A DNA stretch of 64,000 bases from Desertibaculum subflavum (GTDB taxonomy: Bacteria; Pseudomonadota; Alphaproteobacteria; Ferrovibrionales; Ferrovibrionaceae): assembly GCA_003576705.1 (NCBI GenBank), contig QOZS01000018.1, forward strand, positions 33,620-97,619, written 5' to 3'. The translations under genes were made by a program, and so were the position numbers. Positions 46,663 through 56,147 of this stretch are shown here, piece after piece (the stretch's first letter is position 1; every line of letters starts with the position of its first letter). Below the pieces are notes generated by a model that was not told the origin of the DNA, ran no database searches, and saw nothing but the letters and a program-made list of their open reading frames with translations.

Positions 46663-47352
46663 ATGGCCAGCCCCGAGCGAACCGCGCTACCCGAAACCGC
46701 CCTATACGCGCCGGTGAAGGCCTTCCTCGCCGCCCAGGGCTATGAGGTGAAGGGCGAAATCAAGGGCTGTGATCTAGTCGCCGTGCGTGGCCTGGAACCG
46801 CCGGTGGTGGTGGAGCTGAAGCGCAGCTTCGGTCTTGGCCTGGTGCTGCAGGGTATCGACCGGCTGGCGATGACGGACGCGGTCTATCTCGCGGTCGGTG
46901 CCTGGCCGAACCGGCCCGGCGAGGTGAAGAAGCTGTGCCGCCGGATCGGCCTCGGCCTGATGGTCGTGGCGCAGGGCCGGGTCGAAGTGCTGCTCGATCC
47001 CCTGCCCTATCAGCCGCGCAAGAGCCGCCGCCGCATCGGCCGCCTGCTGGGCGAGCATGCCCGCCGGGTCGGCGATCCCAACAATGGCGGCTCGACCCGC
47101 CAGCCGATCATGACCGCCTATCGGCAGGAGGCTCTGCGCTGTGCGGCCCTGCTGGCGGCGCAGGGACCGCTCCAGGTAAAGACGCTGCGCGCGGCCGGCG
47201 ATGCGCCCAATGCGGCCGGGATCCTGCAACGCAATGTCTACGGCTGGTTCGAGCGCGTCGAGCGCGGCACCTACGCGCTGACCCCGCAGGGCCATCGGGG
47301 TCTGGCCCGCTTCGGCTGGTCGAGCGAAGGCGTCGCCGCACCGGACCGGTAG
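46663..47352 (+). CDS. DUF2161-family putative PD-(D/E)XK phosphodiesterase
   Basis: A 229-residue protein. The restriction-endonuclease-like core has Glu28, Asp37 (GCDLVAVRG) and ELK at 51-53 (VVVELKRS). The second half has helix-turn-helix-like segments (ALRCAALLAAQGPLQVKTLRAAG and LQRNVYGWFERVERGTYAL). The family is known by homology to be nuclease-like, without assigned function. It leads a run of small plus-strand genes (DUF3175, DUF4142, UdgX); UdgX is also a DNA enzyme, but the spacers of 62-79 bases leave co-transcription uncertain. Confidence 0.82.
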   Translation: MASPERTALPETALYAPVKAFLAAQGYEVKGEIKGCDLVAVRGLEPPVVVELKRSFGLGLVLQGIDRLAMTDAVYLAVGAWPNRPGEVKKLCRRIGLGLMVVAQGRVEVLLDPLPYQPRKSRRRIGRLLGEHARRVGDPNNGGSTRQPIMTAYRQEALRCAALLAAQGPLQVKTLRAAGDAPNAAGILQRNVYGWFERVERGTYALTPQGHRGLARFGWSSEGVAAPDR

Positions 47353-47414
47353 AGCTGCCGCCGAAGCGGAACCACAAGGTCGCGTCGCCGTTTCCAACCG
47401 AAACGGGGTCACCA

Positions 47415-47708
47415 ATGGCAGCCAGGCAGAATTCCCGTCGATGGTCGGGCCGGGTCACGCGCGAGAGCGATGCCCTCGACCTGGAGAAGGACATCTTCAA
47501 GGCACGCAGCGCGGAGAAGATCGCGCAATCGCTGATGCGGTCCGCAGAGCGGAGCCGGCGGCGCAAATCCGACCCCTACCGCTCCGCCATGTCGATGCTG
47601 ACCTTCTACATCAACCGCGCCGGCAAGAACCTGTCGCCGAGCCGGCGCAAGGTGCTGAACAACGCGAAGAACAAGCTGCGCGTGGCTTTCGGGCGCGAGC
47701 CGGCCTGA
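47415..47708 (+). CDS. DUF3175-family protein
   Basis: A 97-residue, strongly basic, helical protein with SRRWSGRVTRESDALDLEKD, SMLTFYINRAGKNL and KVLNNAKNKLRVAFGRE; this is the DUF3175 pattern. The high Lys/Arg content suggests DNA or RNA contact; no experimental role is known. ATG 47415 is preceded by GGGG. Confidence 0.8.
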   Translation: MAARQNSRRWSGRVTRESDALDLEKDIFKARSAEKIAQSLMRSAERSRRRKSDPYRSAMSMLTFYINRAGKNLSPSRRKVLNNAKNKLRVAFGREPA

Positions 47709-47787
47709 GCGCGCCATCTCGCCGCGGCGGAACGATTGCGCGCAACATCCGTTGTCCCGTGAGGCGAATAGTCAGGAAGGCTCCCCG

Positions 47788-48366
47788 ATGGCGGGCGTTG
47801 GACGTGCTGTGCTGATGACACTGGCGATCGCTTGCGTGGCGGGCTGCGGGCCGGCCGAGGGCCAGCGGGCCGGCGACGCGGGGCTCCCCGGCCGCCGGGA
47901 CGCGCCGGCGACCTCCCCGCTTGCCGCCAACGAATATCTGCGTCGGGCCGCCGCCATCGATCAGTTCGAAATCCAATCCGGCCGAATGGCCCTGCAGAAG
48001 TCGGATCGCGAGGACATCCGGGCGCTGGGCCGCCTGCTGATCGACGACCACATCCGCGCCACCGCGAGGCTGCGCGAGGCCACCGACATGACCGCCGAGG
48101 CAGCGCCGGCGCCGCTGGACAGCGCACAGCAGGCCAGGCTGCGGGAGCTGCAGACAACTCAAACGCCGGAATTCAACCGTCTCTTCCTCGACATCCAGCG
48201 CGCGGCGCACGAACAGGCGCTGGCCTTGCATCGCGGCTATGCGAGTGGCGGGGATGACGTTGCGCTCAGGATCGCGGCGGGGGAGTTCGCCGCCCTGGTG
48301 CAGAAGCATCTCGAAGAGCTGGAGCGGATCCGTGGCACGCGCAGCGCACCGCCGCCACGGGGATGA
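47788..48366 (+). CDS. DUF4142-family lipoprotein
   Basis: A 192-residue protein with a short signal and lipobox (VAGCG, Cys at residue 15), then a DUF4142 four-helix region starting NEYLRRAAAIDQFEIQSGRMA, ferritin-like in fold, without metal ligands that I can identify. AGGAAGG stands ahead of ATG 47788. The last 35 bases overlap the start of the UdgX gene in another frame. Periplasmic or outer-membrane anchored; role unknown. Confidence 0.83.
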   Translation: MAGVGRAVLMTLAIACVAGCGPAEGQRAGDAGLPGRRDAPATSPLAANEYLRRAAAIDQFEIQSGRMALQKSDREDIRALGRLLIDDHIRATARLREATDMTAEAAPAPLDSAQQARLRELQTTQTPEFNRLFLDIQRAAHEQALALHRGYASGGDDVALRIAAGEFAALVQKHLEELERIRGTRSAPPPRG

Positions 48367-48976
48367 GATCGCCGCCCCGGCGCGGCCCTCGTCCCGGCAG
48401 GTTGACGCGCTGGCTGCAAAGGCAAAGGGATGCACGCGGTGCCCGCTCTATCGCAATGCCACACAGACGGTGTTCGGCGAGGGGCCCACGGGCGCCACGC
48501 TGATGCTGGTCGGCGAGCAGCCGGGCGACCAGGAAGACCGCGCCGGCCGTCCCTTCGTGGGTCCGGCTGGAAAGCTGCTTGACCGTGCCCTCGTCGCGGC
48601 GGGCATCGATCGCTTAGACGTGTACGTCACCAATGTGGTGAAGCACTTCAAGCATGAGCGTCGCGGCAAGCGCCGCCTGCACAAGCGGCCCAATCGCGAA
48701 GAGATCGACATCTGCCGGTGGTGGCTCGACCTGGAACTGCAGACGGTCCGGCCGCGCCTCGTCATCGCCTTGGGCGTGACGGCGGCGAGCGCGCTGGCCG
48801 GACGCGCCATCGTGCTCTCCCGAGTGCGTCGCAAGACGATGGATTTCACCGGGCTGAAAGGCATGGCGATTCAGCACCCTTCGGCGCTGCTTCGCATCCC
48901 CGATTCGGAAGCCAGACACCGGGCCTTCGACACGTTCGTCGCCGATCTCCAATACGCCGCCGCATCCGTCAGCTGA
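48332..48976 (+). CDS. udgX: UdgX-type uracil-DNA glycosylase / uracil-DNA crosslinking protein
   Basis: A 214-residue family-4-like uracil-DNA glycosylase fold. Motif A is GEQPGDQED (61-69) and the special loop is KRRLH (113-117), followed by KRPN. UdgX is known to bond covalently to uracil in DNA through the His of this loop, here His117, and hardly turns over. Cysteines for the iron-sulfur cluster are seen as CTRCP (34, 37) and Cys in DICRWW; the position taken by the third cluster Cys in ordinary family 4 enzymes (VVKCRPP) is VVKHFKH here, as in UdgX. Start GTG 48332 with GGAG; overlaps the DUF4142 gene by 35 bases. Confidence 0.9.
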   Translation: MARAAHRRHGDEIAAPARPSSRQVDALAAKAKGCTRCPLYRNATQTVFGEGPTGATLMLVGEQPGDQEDRAGRPFVGPAGKLLDRALVAAGIDRLDVYVTNVVKHFKHERRGKRRLHKRPNREEIDICRWWLDLELQTVRPRLVIALGVTAASALAGRAIVLSRVRRKTMDFTGLKGMAIQHPSALLRIPDSEARHRAFDTFVADLQYAAASVS

Positions 48977-50186
48977 CGCCGCGGTCGAGCGTATAGAGGT
49001 GCTGCGGCGCCGCGACGCCGCGGAGCGCATATCGCCCGGCGGAAACCAGCCGCGCCCGATCGGCGGCGCGCGCCGCCGCCGCGAAGGCGGACGACATCAG
49101 GATGTCGGCTTCGGCAGAGCGGCACATGGCGGCAATCCGGCTGACTTCGTTGACCGCCGGCCCGACCACGGTGAAATCGAGCCGGTCGCGGCTGCCGACA
49201 TTGCCGTAGAACACGGCGCCGATATGCAGACCTAGATAAACCTCGGTAATCGGCATGTTTTCCGCCGCGCGGCGTGCATTCAGCGCATCGATGCGCTGCC
49301 GCGCCAGCGCCTCGGCGGCAAGCGCCGCATGGCAAGCCTCGCCGGGATCGGCAGCGGCAAAGATGGCGAGCGTGCCGTCGCCGATCAGCTTCAGAACGTC
49401 GCCGCCATGTTCGTGGACGGACGAGATGATCGCCTCCGCGTAGTCGTTCAGCAGCGGGATGACCTGTTCCGGCGGCGCCGCGTCCGTGATGCGGGTGAAG
49501 CCGCGCAGGTCGCTGTACCAGAGCACGGCCTCGATACGGTCGGCGACGCCGCGGGCGATGCGGCCGCTCAGCACGCGCCGGCCGGCATCGCGGCCGAGAT
49601 AGGTCTCGACCAGGGTCTCGGCGATCCGGCCGAGCGACGTGCACTTGATGGCGAGGGCGAGGGCCGGCACCAATTCGGCAAGCACGGCGATGTGCCGCTC
49701 GTCGAATCCGTCCTGATGCTCGGTCGTCCACGACGAATAGACGCAATCCATTTCGCCGATCGCGCCCTCCGACGCGAAACGCTGGATCATCGCCACGTAG
49801 TCGGTCTGCCGCTCGGCACGGAACTCCCCCAGGACCGGAAAGTCGTCCACGCGGTCGCGCAGCAGGTGCCGTCGGAGCATCGCGTCGCCGGTCTGCAGCA
49901 GATGATAGAACGGGCTGCGCCGCCAGCTGTCCGCCATCGCGGCATCGTCCTCGGTCCGGCCGTATTCGTGCACCAGCCGGGCTTCGAGCTGGTCGTGCCG
50001 CCAGCGGAATACGCGGCCCTCATAAACCGGGTGCAGGGTGTCGATGATCACCGCGGCGCGGGACAGCGGCAGGCCGGCCACGGCGAGGCGATCGCAGAAT
50101 CCCTTGAGCAGATCCGGCTCGCCGGCGCCGGCGAGCCCCGCCTCGATCACCCAGCTCCGAACGGCGGCAATTCCTGCAAGATCCAT
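48969..50186 (-). CDS. Class III adenylate/guanylate cyclase
   Basis: About 405 residues. The N-terminal ~200 residues form an unassigned, possibly GAF-like sensor domain (with MDCVYSSWTTEHQDGFDERH). The cyclase domain follows with metal Asp in WYSDLRGFTRITD and GDGTLAIF, and a transition-state region VNEVSRIAAMCR. No membrane segment or signal is visible. The ATG at 50186 gives a natural start but has no Shine-Dalgarno; a GTG at 50222 is an alternative. The 3' end overlaps UdgX by 8 bases on the other strand. Product could be cAMP or cGMP. Confidence 0.88.
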   Translation of the reverse strand: MDLAGIAAVRSWVIEAGLAGAGEPDLLKGFCDRLAVAGLPLSRAAVIIDTLHPVYEGRVFRWRHDQLEARLVHEYGRTEDDAAMADSWRRSPFYHLLQTGDAMLRRHLLRDRVDDFPVLGEFRAERQTDYVAMIQRFASEGAIGEMDCVYSSWTTEHQDGFDERHIAVLAELVPALALAIKCTSLGRIAETLVETYLGRDAGRRVLSGRIARGVADRIEAVLWYSDLRGFTRITDAAPPEQVIPLLNDYAEAIISSVHEHGGDVLKLIGDGTLAIFAAADPGEACHAALAAEALARQRIDALNARRAAENMPITEVYLGLHIGAVFYGNVGSRDRLDFTVVGPAVNEVSRIAAMCRSAEADILMSSAFAAAARAADRARLVSAGRYALRGVAAPQHLYTLDRGVS

Positions 50187-50240
50187 GGCGGCCGCATTTG
50201 AGCGCCCGCCACCGCGGACCACAAGTGCGATCGCGGCGAC

Positions 50241-51215
50241 CTATCCCCGCAGGTGGCAGGCCACCCAATGGCCGTCGGTCGCCTGCTTCAGCTCCGGCCG
50301 CTCGGTGCTGCAGAGCGGCAGCTGGCGGATCGGACAGCGGGTGTGGAAATGGCAGCCCGAGGGCGGCCGGATCGGGCTCGGCACGTCGCCCTGCAGCATG
50401 ATGCGCTGGCGCTTCACCTCCGGGTCGGGGATCGGCACCGCGGAGAGTAGCGCCTCCGTATAGGGGTGTAGCGGATTGGTGTAGAGGTCGCGCGACGAGG
50501 CGATCTCGACGATGCGGCCGAGATACATCACGGCGACGCGGTTGGAGATGTGCTCCACCACCGAGAGATCGTGGGCGATGAAGATGTAGGTCAGGCTGAA
50601 CTTGGCCTGCAGGTCCTCCAGCAGGTTGATCACCTGTGCCTGGATCGACACGTCGAGCGCCGAGACCGGCTCGTCGCAGACGATCAGCTTGGGCGAGACG
50701 GCGAGCGCGCGGGCGATGCCGATGCGCTGGCGCTGGCCGCCGGAGAATTCGTGCGGGAAGCGGCGCATGTGATCGGCGTGCAGCCCGACCGTCTCCAGCA
50801 GCTCGACGATGCGGTCTTCGAACTCGCGCCGCGACTTGGTCAGCTTATGGATGGTCAGCGCCTCGCCGATGATGGCGCCGACCGTCATGCGCGGGTTCAG
50901 CGAGGCGTACGGGTCCTGGAAGATGATCTGCATGTCGCGCGCGAGCGCGCGCAGCTCGTTCGAGCCCAGGCCGGTGACATTCTTGCCTTCGAACCACACC
51001 TCGCCGGCGGTCGGCTCGATCAGGCGCAGGATGCAGCGGCCGGTGGTCGACTTGCCGCAACCGGATTCGCCGACGAGGCCCATCGTCTCACCGGCGGCAA
51101 GGTCGAAGCTGACGCCGTCGACGGCATGCACCTTGTCGACCTCGCGCGCCAGCAGGCCGCCCCTGACCGAGAAGTTCTTGACCAGATTGTTGACGCGCAG
51201 CAGCGGCTCGTTCAT
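50241..51215 (-). CDS. Peptide-type ABC transporter ATP-binding protein, OppF/DppF class (operon 2)
   Basis: A 324-residue ATPase with Walker [10 protein letters not shown], signature [10 protein letters not shown], Walker [13 protein letters not shown]-switch IAHDLSVV and a C-terminal [16 protein letters not shown] cysteine motif. GAGGAACC precedes ATG 51215. It is the last of five genes (SBP-B-C-D-F) reading leftwards; 11 bases separate it from the OppD-type gene. Very similar in design to the OppF-type protein of operon 1, without its extra tail. Confidence 0.92.
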   Translation of the reverse strand: MNEPLLRVNNLVKNFSVRGGLLAREVDKVHAVDGVSFDLAAGETMGLVGESGCGKSTTGRCILRLIEPTAGEVWFEGKNVTGLGSNELRALARDMQIIFQDPYASLNPRMTVGAIIGEALTIHKLTKSRREFEDRIVELLETVGLHADHMRRFPHEFSGGQRQRIGIARALAVSPKLIVCDEPVSALDVSIQAQVINLLEDLQAKFSLTYIFIAHDLSVVEHISNRVAVMYLGRIVEIASSRDLYTNPLHPYTEALLSAVPIPDPEVKRQRIMLQGDVPSPIRPPSGCHFHTRCPIRQLPLCSTERPELKQATDGHWVACHLRG

Positions 51216-51226
51216 CGGTCGGTTCC

Positions 51227-52216
51227 TCAGGCGAGCACGCAGGCGACTTTGTGGCCGGGCGCGACTTCGCGCAGCTCCGGCGTCGCCTCGCTGCAGATTC
51301 CCTTGGCGAACCGGCAGCGGGCGGCGAAGCGGCAGCCCGGCGCCGGGTCGATCAGGCGCGGCACCACGCCGCCGATCGCTTCCAGCCGGGTCTTCTTCAC
51401 CGCCGCCAGATCGATGCGGGGGATCGAGCGGATCAAGCCCTGGGTATAGGGGTGCCGCGGATTGCGGAACAGCTCGCGCACCGGCGCCTCCTCCACCACC
51501 TTGCCGGCATACATCACCACGACGCGCTGGCAGGTCTCCGCCACCACGCCCATGGCATGGGTGATCAGCATCACCGCCATGCCGAGCTTCGACTTCATCT
51601 CGGCCAGCAGCTCCAGGATCTGGGCCTGGATGGTGACGTCGAGCGCGGTCGTCGGCTCGTCGGCGATCAGCAGCTTGGGATTGCAGCTGAGCGCCATGGC
51701 GATCATGACGCGCTGGCGCATGCCGCCGGAGAACTGGTGCGGATAGTCGTTCACCCGCCGCTCCGGGTTGGGGATATGCACCAGGCGCAGCATCTCGATG
51801 GTGCGGTCCAGCGTCTGCTTCTTGTTCAGCCCCTCGTGCTGGCGGATCACTTCGCCAATCTGATCGCCCACGGTGTAGACCGGGTTCAGCGACGTCATCG
51901 GCTCCTGGAAGACGATGGCGATCTCCTTGGCGCGGATCGAGCGCATCTCGTCCGACGTCAACGGCACGATGTCGCGGCCGCGCCACAGGATCTGGCCGGC
52001 GACGATCCTGCCCGGCGGCATCGGGATCAGCTTGAGCGTCGACATGGCGGTAATGGTCTTGCCGCAGCCGCTCTCGCCGACCACGCCGAGCGTCTCGCCG
52101 GCATCGAGCGCGATGTCGACACCGTCGACCGCATGGACCCAGCCATCATCGGTCTTGAAATGCGTCTTCAGGCCCCTGATGTCGAGCAGGCGCTCCCCCG
52201 TCCCCGTTGCGCTCAT
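51227..52216 (-). CDS. Peptide-type ABC transporter ATP-binding protein, OppD/DppD class (operon 2)
   Basis: A 329-residue ATPase: Walker [10 protein letters not shown]-loop [11 protein letters not shown], signature FSGGMRQRV, Walker [13 protein letters not shown]-terminal [15 protein letters not shown]. In the H-switch the usual ITHDLGVV is ITHAMGVV, that is, the His is kept but the next Asp is Ala. ATG 52216 overlaps the DppC-type stop as ATGA. Confidence 0.92.
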   Translation of the reverse strand: MSATGTGERLLDIRGLKTHFKTDDGWVHAVDGVDIALDAGETLGVVGESGCGKTITAMSTLKLIPMPPGRIVAGQILWRGRDIVPLTSDEMRSIRAKEIAIVFQEPMTSLNPVYTVGDQIGEVIRQHEGLNKKQTLDRTIEMLRLVHIPNPERRVNDYPHQFSGGMRQRVMIAMALSCNPKLLIADEPTTALDVTIQAQILELLAEMKSKLGMAVMLITHAMGVVAETCQRVVVMYAGKVVEEAPVRELFRNPRHPYTQGLIRSIPRIDLAAVKKTRLEAIGGVVPRLIDPAPGCRFAARCRFAKGICSEATPELREVAPGHKVACVLA

Positions 52217-53154
52217 AGGACCTTCCGGGGATCGAGGGCGTCGCGCAATCCGTCGCCGATGAAGTTGATGGTCAGCACGGCCAGAAAGATCGCCGCGCCC
52301 GGAATCAGGGCCCAGTGCGGCGCGAAATCGAGATAGTCCTTGGCGTCGAACAAGAGCCGGCCCCAGGTCGGGATATCGGGCGGAAAGCCGAGGCCGAGGA
52401 AGGACAGCGTCGATTCGGCGATGATGGCGGCGGCGACGTCGATCGTGCCGGCGACGATCACCGGCCCCAGCGAGTTCGGCAGGATGTGGCGCACCACCTG
52501 GCGCGAGGTCGAGGCGCCGAGCGCCCGCGCCGCCTCTACGAACTCCTTCTCCCGAAGCGAGAAGAACTGCGCACGCACCAGGCGGGCCACCGGCATCCAG
52601 CGGAAGCCGGCGATGACGACGACGATCAGGATGAAGACGCCCATTTCGGGACCGACCAGCTCCTTCAGCGAATCGCGGAACAGGTAGATGATCAGCAGCA
52701 GCAGCGGCAGCTGCGGCAGGGCCAGGAACAGGTCGGTCAGCCACATCAGGCCCGCATCGACGCTGCCGCGCGAAATGCCGGCGATCGCGCCGATGACCAC
52801 GCCGACGAAGATGGCGGCCGCCATGGCAGCCAGGCCCACCGCGAGCGAGATGCGCCCGCCATAGAGCATGCGGGCGAGCAGGTCCTGGCCGAGATCGTCG
52901 GTGCCGAGCGGATGGGCGAGCGAGGGGCCGGCGAGCCGGGCGGTGAAGTCGATCTCGTTGATCGGCACCTGCCAGACCAACGGCCCGACCGCGACCGCCA
53001 GGATCATGAAGCCCAGGATGAAGACGCTGGCCACGGCCAGCCGGTGCCGGCGGAAGCGGCGCCAGGCCTCCAGGCCGGGCGAGATCCGCTTGGCCCGGAC
53101 AACGGTCGCCGCGCCGGCGCTAACGGTAGGAGATGCGAGGGTCGAGCCAGCCAT
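52213..53154 (-). CDS. Peptide-type ABC transporter permease, DppC class (operon 2)
   Basis: A 313-residue permease with the LGTDDLGQDLLARMLYGGR region, about six helices, an EAA loop EAARALGASTSRQVVRHIL and the ending [14 protein letters not shown]. Its start lies inside the last 35 bases of the DppB-type gene in another frame, an unusually long overlap; no separate ribosome-binding site is free, so translation is coupled. Confidence 0.92.
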   Translation of the reverse strand: MAGSTLASPTVSAGAATVVRAKRISPGLEAWRRFRRHRLAVASVFILGFMILAVAVGPLVWQVPINEIDFTARLAGPSLAHPLGTDDLGQDLLARMLYGGRISLAVGLAAMAAAIFVGVVIGAIAGISRGSVDAGLMWLTDLFLALPQLPLLLLIIYLFRDSLKELVGPEMGVFILIVVVIAGFRWMPVARLVRAQFFSLREKEFVEAARALGASTSRQVVRHILPNSLGPVIVAGTIDVAAAIIAESTLSFLGLGFPPDIPTWGRLLFDAKDYLDFAPHWALIPGAAIFLAVLTINFIGDGLRDALDPRKVL

Positions 53155-54079
53155 AGAGCACGTCGGCTATCAGGTTGAACAGGATGACGAGAATGGCGAA
53201 GACGAAGGTGACGCCCATGATCACCGGCGTGTCGTTGGCCAGGATGGCGCTGATCAGGAGCGAGCCGATGCCCGGAACGCGGAAGATCTGCTCGGTAACG
53301 ATGGCGCCGCCGAACACGGCCGGCATCTGCAGCGCGACCAGCGTCACCACCGGGATCAGCGAGTTGCGCACCACATGCTTGACGATAACCACGCGCTCGC
53401 GCAGCCCCTTCGAGCGCGCCGTCGTCACGTAGTCGAGCCGGATCACGTCGAGCGTGGCCGAGCGCACATAGCGCGTCATCGAGGCGCCCTGGAACAGGCC
53501 GAGCACGAGGACAGGCATGATCGCCTGCTTGATGTGCTCCCACAGCCAGGGCCAGCCGCTGCCCGGCACGTCGGCGCGGTACACGAAGGGGAGCCAGTCG
53601 AGATAGATGCTGAACACCAGGATCAGCAGCAGGCCGGTGAAGAAAGTCGGCAGCGAGAAGCCGATGAAGGCCAGCGTGTTGGCGATCTGGTCGAAGATCG
53701 AATAGGGCCGGGTCGCGGCGATCACGCCGACCGGCAGCGCCACCAGCAGGGCCAGAAGCTGCGAGGAGCCGATCACGATCAGCGTCGTCGGCACGCGCCC
53801 GAGGATCAGCTCGTCGACATCGACACGGCTGGCGAAGGAGAAGCCCCAATCCCCCTGCAGCATGGCGGTGAGCCAGCGGAAGTACCGGGTCCAGACCGGA
53901 TCATCGAGGCCGAACTTGACGCGCAGAGCCTCGCGCACTTCCGGCGGAATGGCCGGATTGGTCGCCAGCTCCTCGAAGGGATCGCCTGGCGCCAGGGCCA
54001 GGATCGTGAACAGGACGACGCTGATCCCGAGCAGGCTCGGGAGCGCGATCAGCAATCGCCTCAGCAGATATTGGCTCAC
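53120..54079 (-). CDS. Peptide-type ABC transporter permease, DppB class (operon 2)
   Basis: A 319-residue permease: YLLRRLLIALPSLLGISVVL first helix, EAA loop DYVTTARSKGLRERVVIVKH, ending LYGWLDPRISYR. It follows the binding-protein gene by 73 bases that contain a 15-bp hairpin, and its 3' end overlaps the DppC-type gene by 35 bases. Confidence 0.92.
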   Translation of the reverse strand: MSQYLLRRLLIALPSLLGISVVLFTILALAPGDPFEELATNPAIPPEVREALRVKFGLDDPVWTRYFRWLTAMLQGDWGFSFASRVDVDELILGRVPTTLIVIGSSQLLALLVALPVGVIAATRPYSIFDQIANTLAFIGFSLPTFFTGLLLILVFSIYLDWLPFVYRADVPGSGWPWLWEHIKQAIMPVLVLGLFQGASMTRYVRSATLDVIRLDYVTTARSKGLRERVVIVKHVVRNSLIPVVTLVALQMPAVFGGAIVTEQIFRVPGIGSLLISAILANDTPVIMGVTFVFAILVILFNLIADVLYGWLDPRISYR

Positions 54080-54100
54080 GGTGTGACGACCCGGAATGGC

Positions 54101-54145
54101 TGCCCCGGCTGCCGGCCTGCAAGATCAGGACCGGCAGCCGGGGCA
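54101..54145 (-). other. Intercistronic hairpin after the binding-protein gene (operon 2)
   Basis: TGCCCCGGCTGCCGG (54101-54115) and CCGGCAGCCGGGGCA (54131-54145) are perfect 15-bp inverted arms around a 15-base loop. It lies directly behind the binding-protein gene and ahead of the permease gene, like the hairpin in operon 1, and has no T-run. The likely effect is more binding protein than membrane parts. Confidence 0.65.
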
Positions 54146-54152
54146 ATGCCTC

Positions 54153-55946
54153 TTACGCTTCGCGGTACCAGTCCCTCAGGCTCCAGAAGTCGTTGTCCCA
54201 GCCGCTGAGCGGCGCCTGGAGCTTCAGCGATGCCGCGGCCACGCGCGGCCGGTAGACCACCGGGATCACGACCTGATTGTTCACCACGAGGTCGTTCATC
54301 TTGATGAAGAGCGCCGCCCGCTTGACCGGGTCGAGCTCGCCCTGGGCCGCCTGGAAGGCCTTGTCATACTCATCGCTCTTCCACCGCGTGATGTTGCGGC
54401 CCTGCCACTTGTTCTCCTTGGTCGCGACCTCCCACGACGTAAACTGGTTCATGAACAGCTCCGGATCGGGCTGCGTCATGGTCGTGGTGTACATCTGAAT
54501 GTCGCAATAGAACTTCGTGTAGGTGTCCGGGTTCGCCACGTCCGAAGAGAAGAAGACCGAGGCCGTCACCGACTTCAGCTCGATCTCGATGCCGGCCTTC
54601 TGCGCCGCCTGCTTCACGATCGCCTGATTCTTCTGGCGCGGCTGGTTGATCGAGGTCTGATAGACCAGCTTCAGCTTCTTGCCGTCCTTGGCGCGGACGC
54701 CATCGGAGCCCTTCTTCCAGCCGGCCGCCTCGAGGACCTGGTTCGCCTTCTCGACGTTGAACTCGAACTTGGTGTTCTTCGACGTGAAGCGCGGCGGGTT
54801 GTTGAGGAAGTTCGCCGTTGCGATGCCGGTGCGGCCGTAGATGTGGTCCTGCACCGACTTCCGGTCGACCAGCAGCGCCAGCGCCTGACGCACGGCGGGA
54901 TCGCTGAGCAGCGGATGCTTGGTCTTGGCGCTCGACCGCTCGCCGTCGACCTCGGTCCAGGGATCGGTGCTGTTCAGCTGGATGTGTTCGATATTGGCGC
55001 CGGGCGTGATGATCGCCTTGCCCTTCCCGCCCTTCTCCAGCCGCAGCAGGATCTCGTCCTCGACCTGCATGTTCCAGGCGTAATCGTATTCGCCGGTCTG
55101 GATCACGGCACGCGCCGCCGAAATGGCGTCGCCGCCGCCCTTCATCTCGATGGTGTCGAAATAGGGGCGGTTCGGCATGTGGTAGTCCGGATTGAGCTCG
55201 CCGCGGACCATGTCGCCCGGCTTGAAATCGACGAACTTGTACGGGCCGGTGCCCACCGGCTTCAGGTTGTTCGGCGCGTCGCGCGACTTGTCGCCCTTGT
55301 ACTCGGCGAACAGGTGCTTGGGGATCAGCATGCCGCGGGTGCCAACGAAGGCATCGGCCCAGAACGGCGTCGGCTTCTCGAACATGACCCGGACCGAGAG
55401 ATCGTCGACCTTCTCGACCTTGACATCCTTGTAGCTGGCGATGGTGACCGAGGCGGTCGCCGGATCGCGGGCGTATTCCCAGTTGAAGATCAGGTCGTCG
55501 GCGGTGACGGGCTTACCGTCGTGCCACTTCACACCCTTCTTCAGCTTCCAGACCACCGACTTGCCGTCCTTGGCCAGCGTGCCGTTCTCCACGTTGGGGA
55601 TCTCGGCGGCGAGCATCGGCACCAGGTTGCCTTCGGCGTCCCAGCCGGCCATCGGCTCGTAGAAGATGCGGCTGCCTTCCTGATCCTTGGTGCCGACCGC
55701 GAAATGCGGATTCAGCAGGGTGGCGCCCTGCCACCACAGAACCTTCAGCGCGCCGCCGCCGCCCCGCTTGGTCGGCTTGTAGGCGAACTTGGTCTGCGCC
55801 TGCGCCGACACGCCGCCGAGCGCCAGGATTTGCGTCGCCATCGGCGCGGTCAGACCGACCGCCGCGACGCGGCGCACGAAGGCGCGGCGGGACATTGCCC
55901 CATCCTTCACCCGGGCGATGAGATTCTTGAGCTCACGATGATCCAT
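54153..55946 (-). CDS. ABC transporter substrate-binding protein, family 5, Tat-type signal (operon 2)
   Basis: A 597-residue SBP_bac_5 protein, long for the family. The N-terminus carries a twin-arginine-like SRRAFVRRVAAVGL motif and a hydrophobic run up to VSAQAQ, so export in folded form is likely. The body has KLKKGVKWHDGKPVTADD and PVGTGPYKFVDF, both typical. The ATG at 55946 is preferred (GGGAGACAGG) over one 12 codons upstream. It is the first gene of operon 2. The ligand class cannot be told. Confidence 0.92.
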   Translation of the reverse strand: MDHRELKNLIARVKDGAMSRRAFVRRVAAVGLTAPMATQILALGGVSAQAQTKFAYKPTKRGGGGALKVLWWQGATLLNPHFAVGTKDQEGSRIFYEPMAGWDAEGNLVPMLAAEIPNVENGTLAKDGKSVVWKLKKGVKWHDGKPVTADDLIFNWEYARDPATASVTIASYKDVKVEKVDDLSVRVMFEKPTPFWADAFVGTRGMLIPKHLFAEYKGDKSRDAPNNLKPVGTGPYKFVDFKPGDMVRGELNPDYHMPNRPYFDTIEMKGGGDAISAARAVIQTGEYDYAWNMQVEDEILLRLEKGGKGKAIITPGANIEHIQLNSTDPWTEVDGERSSAKTKHPLLSDPAVRQALALLVDRKSVQDHIYGRTGIATANFLNNPPRFTSKNTKFEFNVEKANQVLEAAGWKKGSDGVRAKDGKKLKLVYQTSINQPRQKNQAIVKQAAQKAGIEIELKSVTASVFFSSDVANPDTYTKFYCDIQMYTTTMTQPDPELFMNQFTSWEVATKENKWQGRNITRWKSDEYDKAFQAAQGELDPVKRAALFIKMNDLVVNNQVVIPVVYRPRVAAASLKLQAPLSGWDNDFWSLRDWYREA

Positions 55947-56147
55947 TGCCTGTCTCCCCATAGGCCTGTCGGGCACCGGCACTGCAGCCTCCGTGCCAAG
56001 CGCCCTGCTCCCAGTTGCCGCATGTTAGCCCAGGCTTGTCGGGAGAATCACGTGCCTTTTTGTTGGGCATCGGCCGGCTCTTTCGCCTCCCCTAAAGACC
56101 CTCCGCAGCCCGAAGGCCGCCGGAACCCGCGCTTCGCCTCGCCGACC

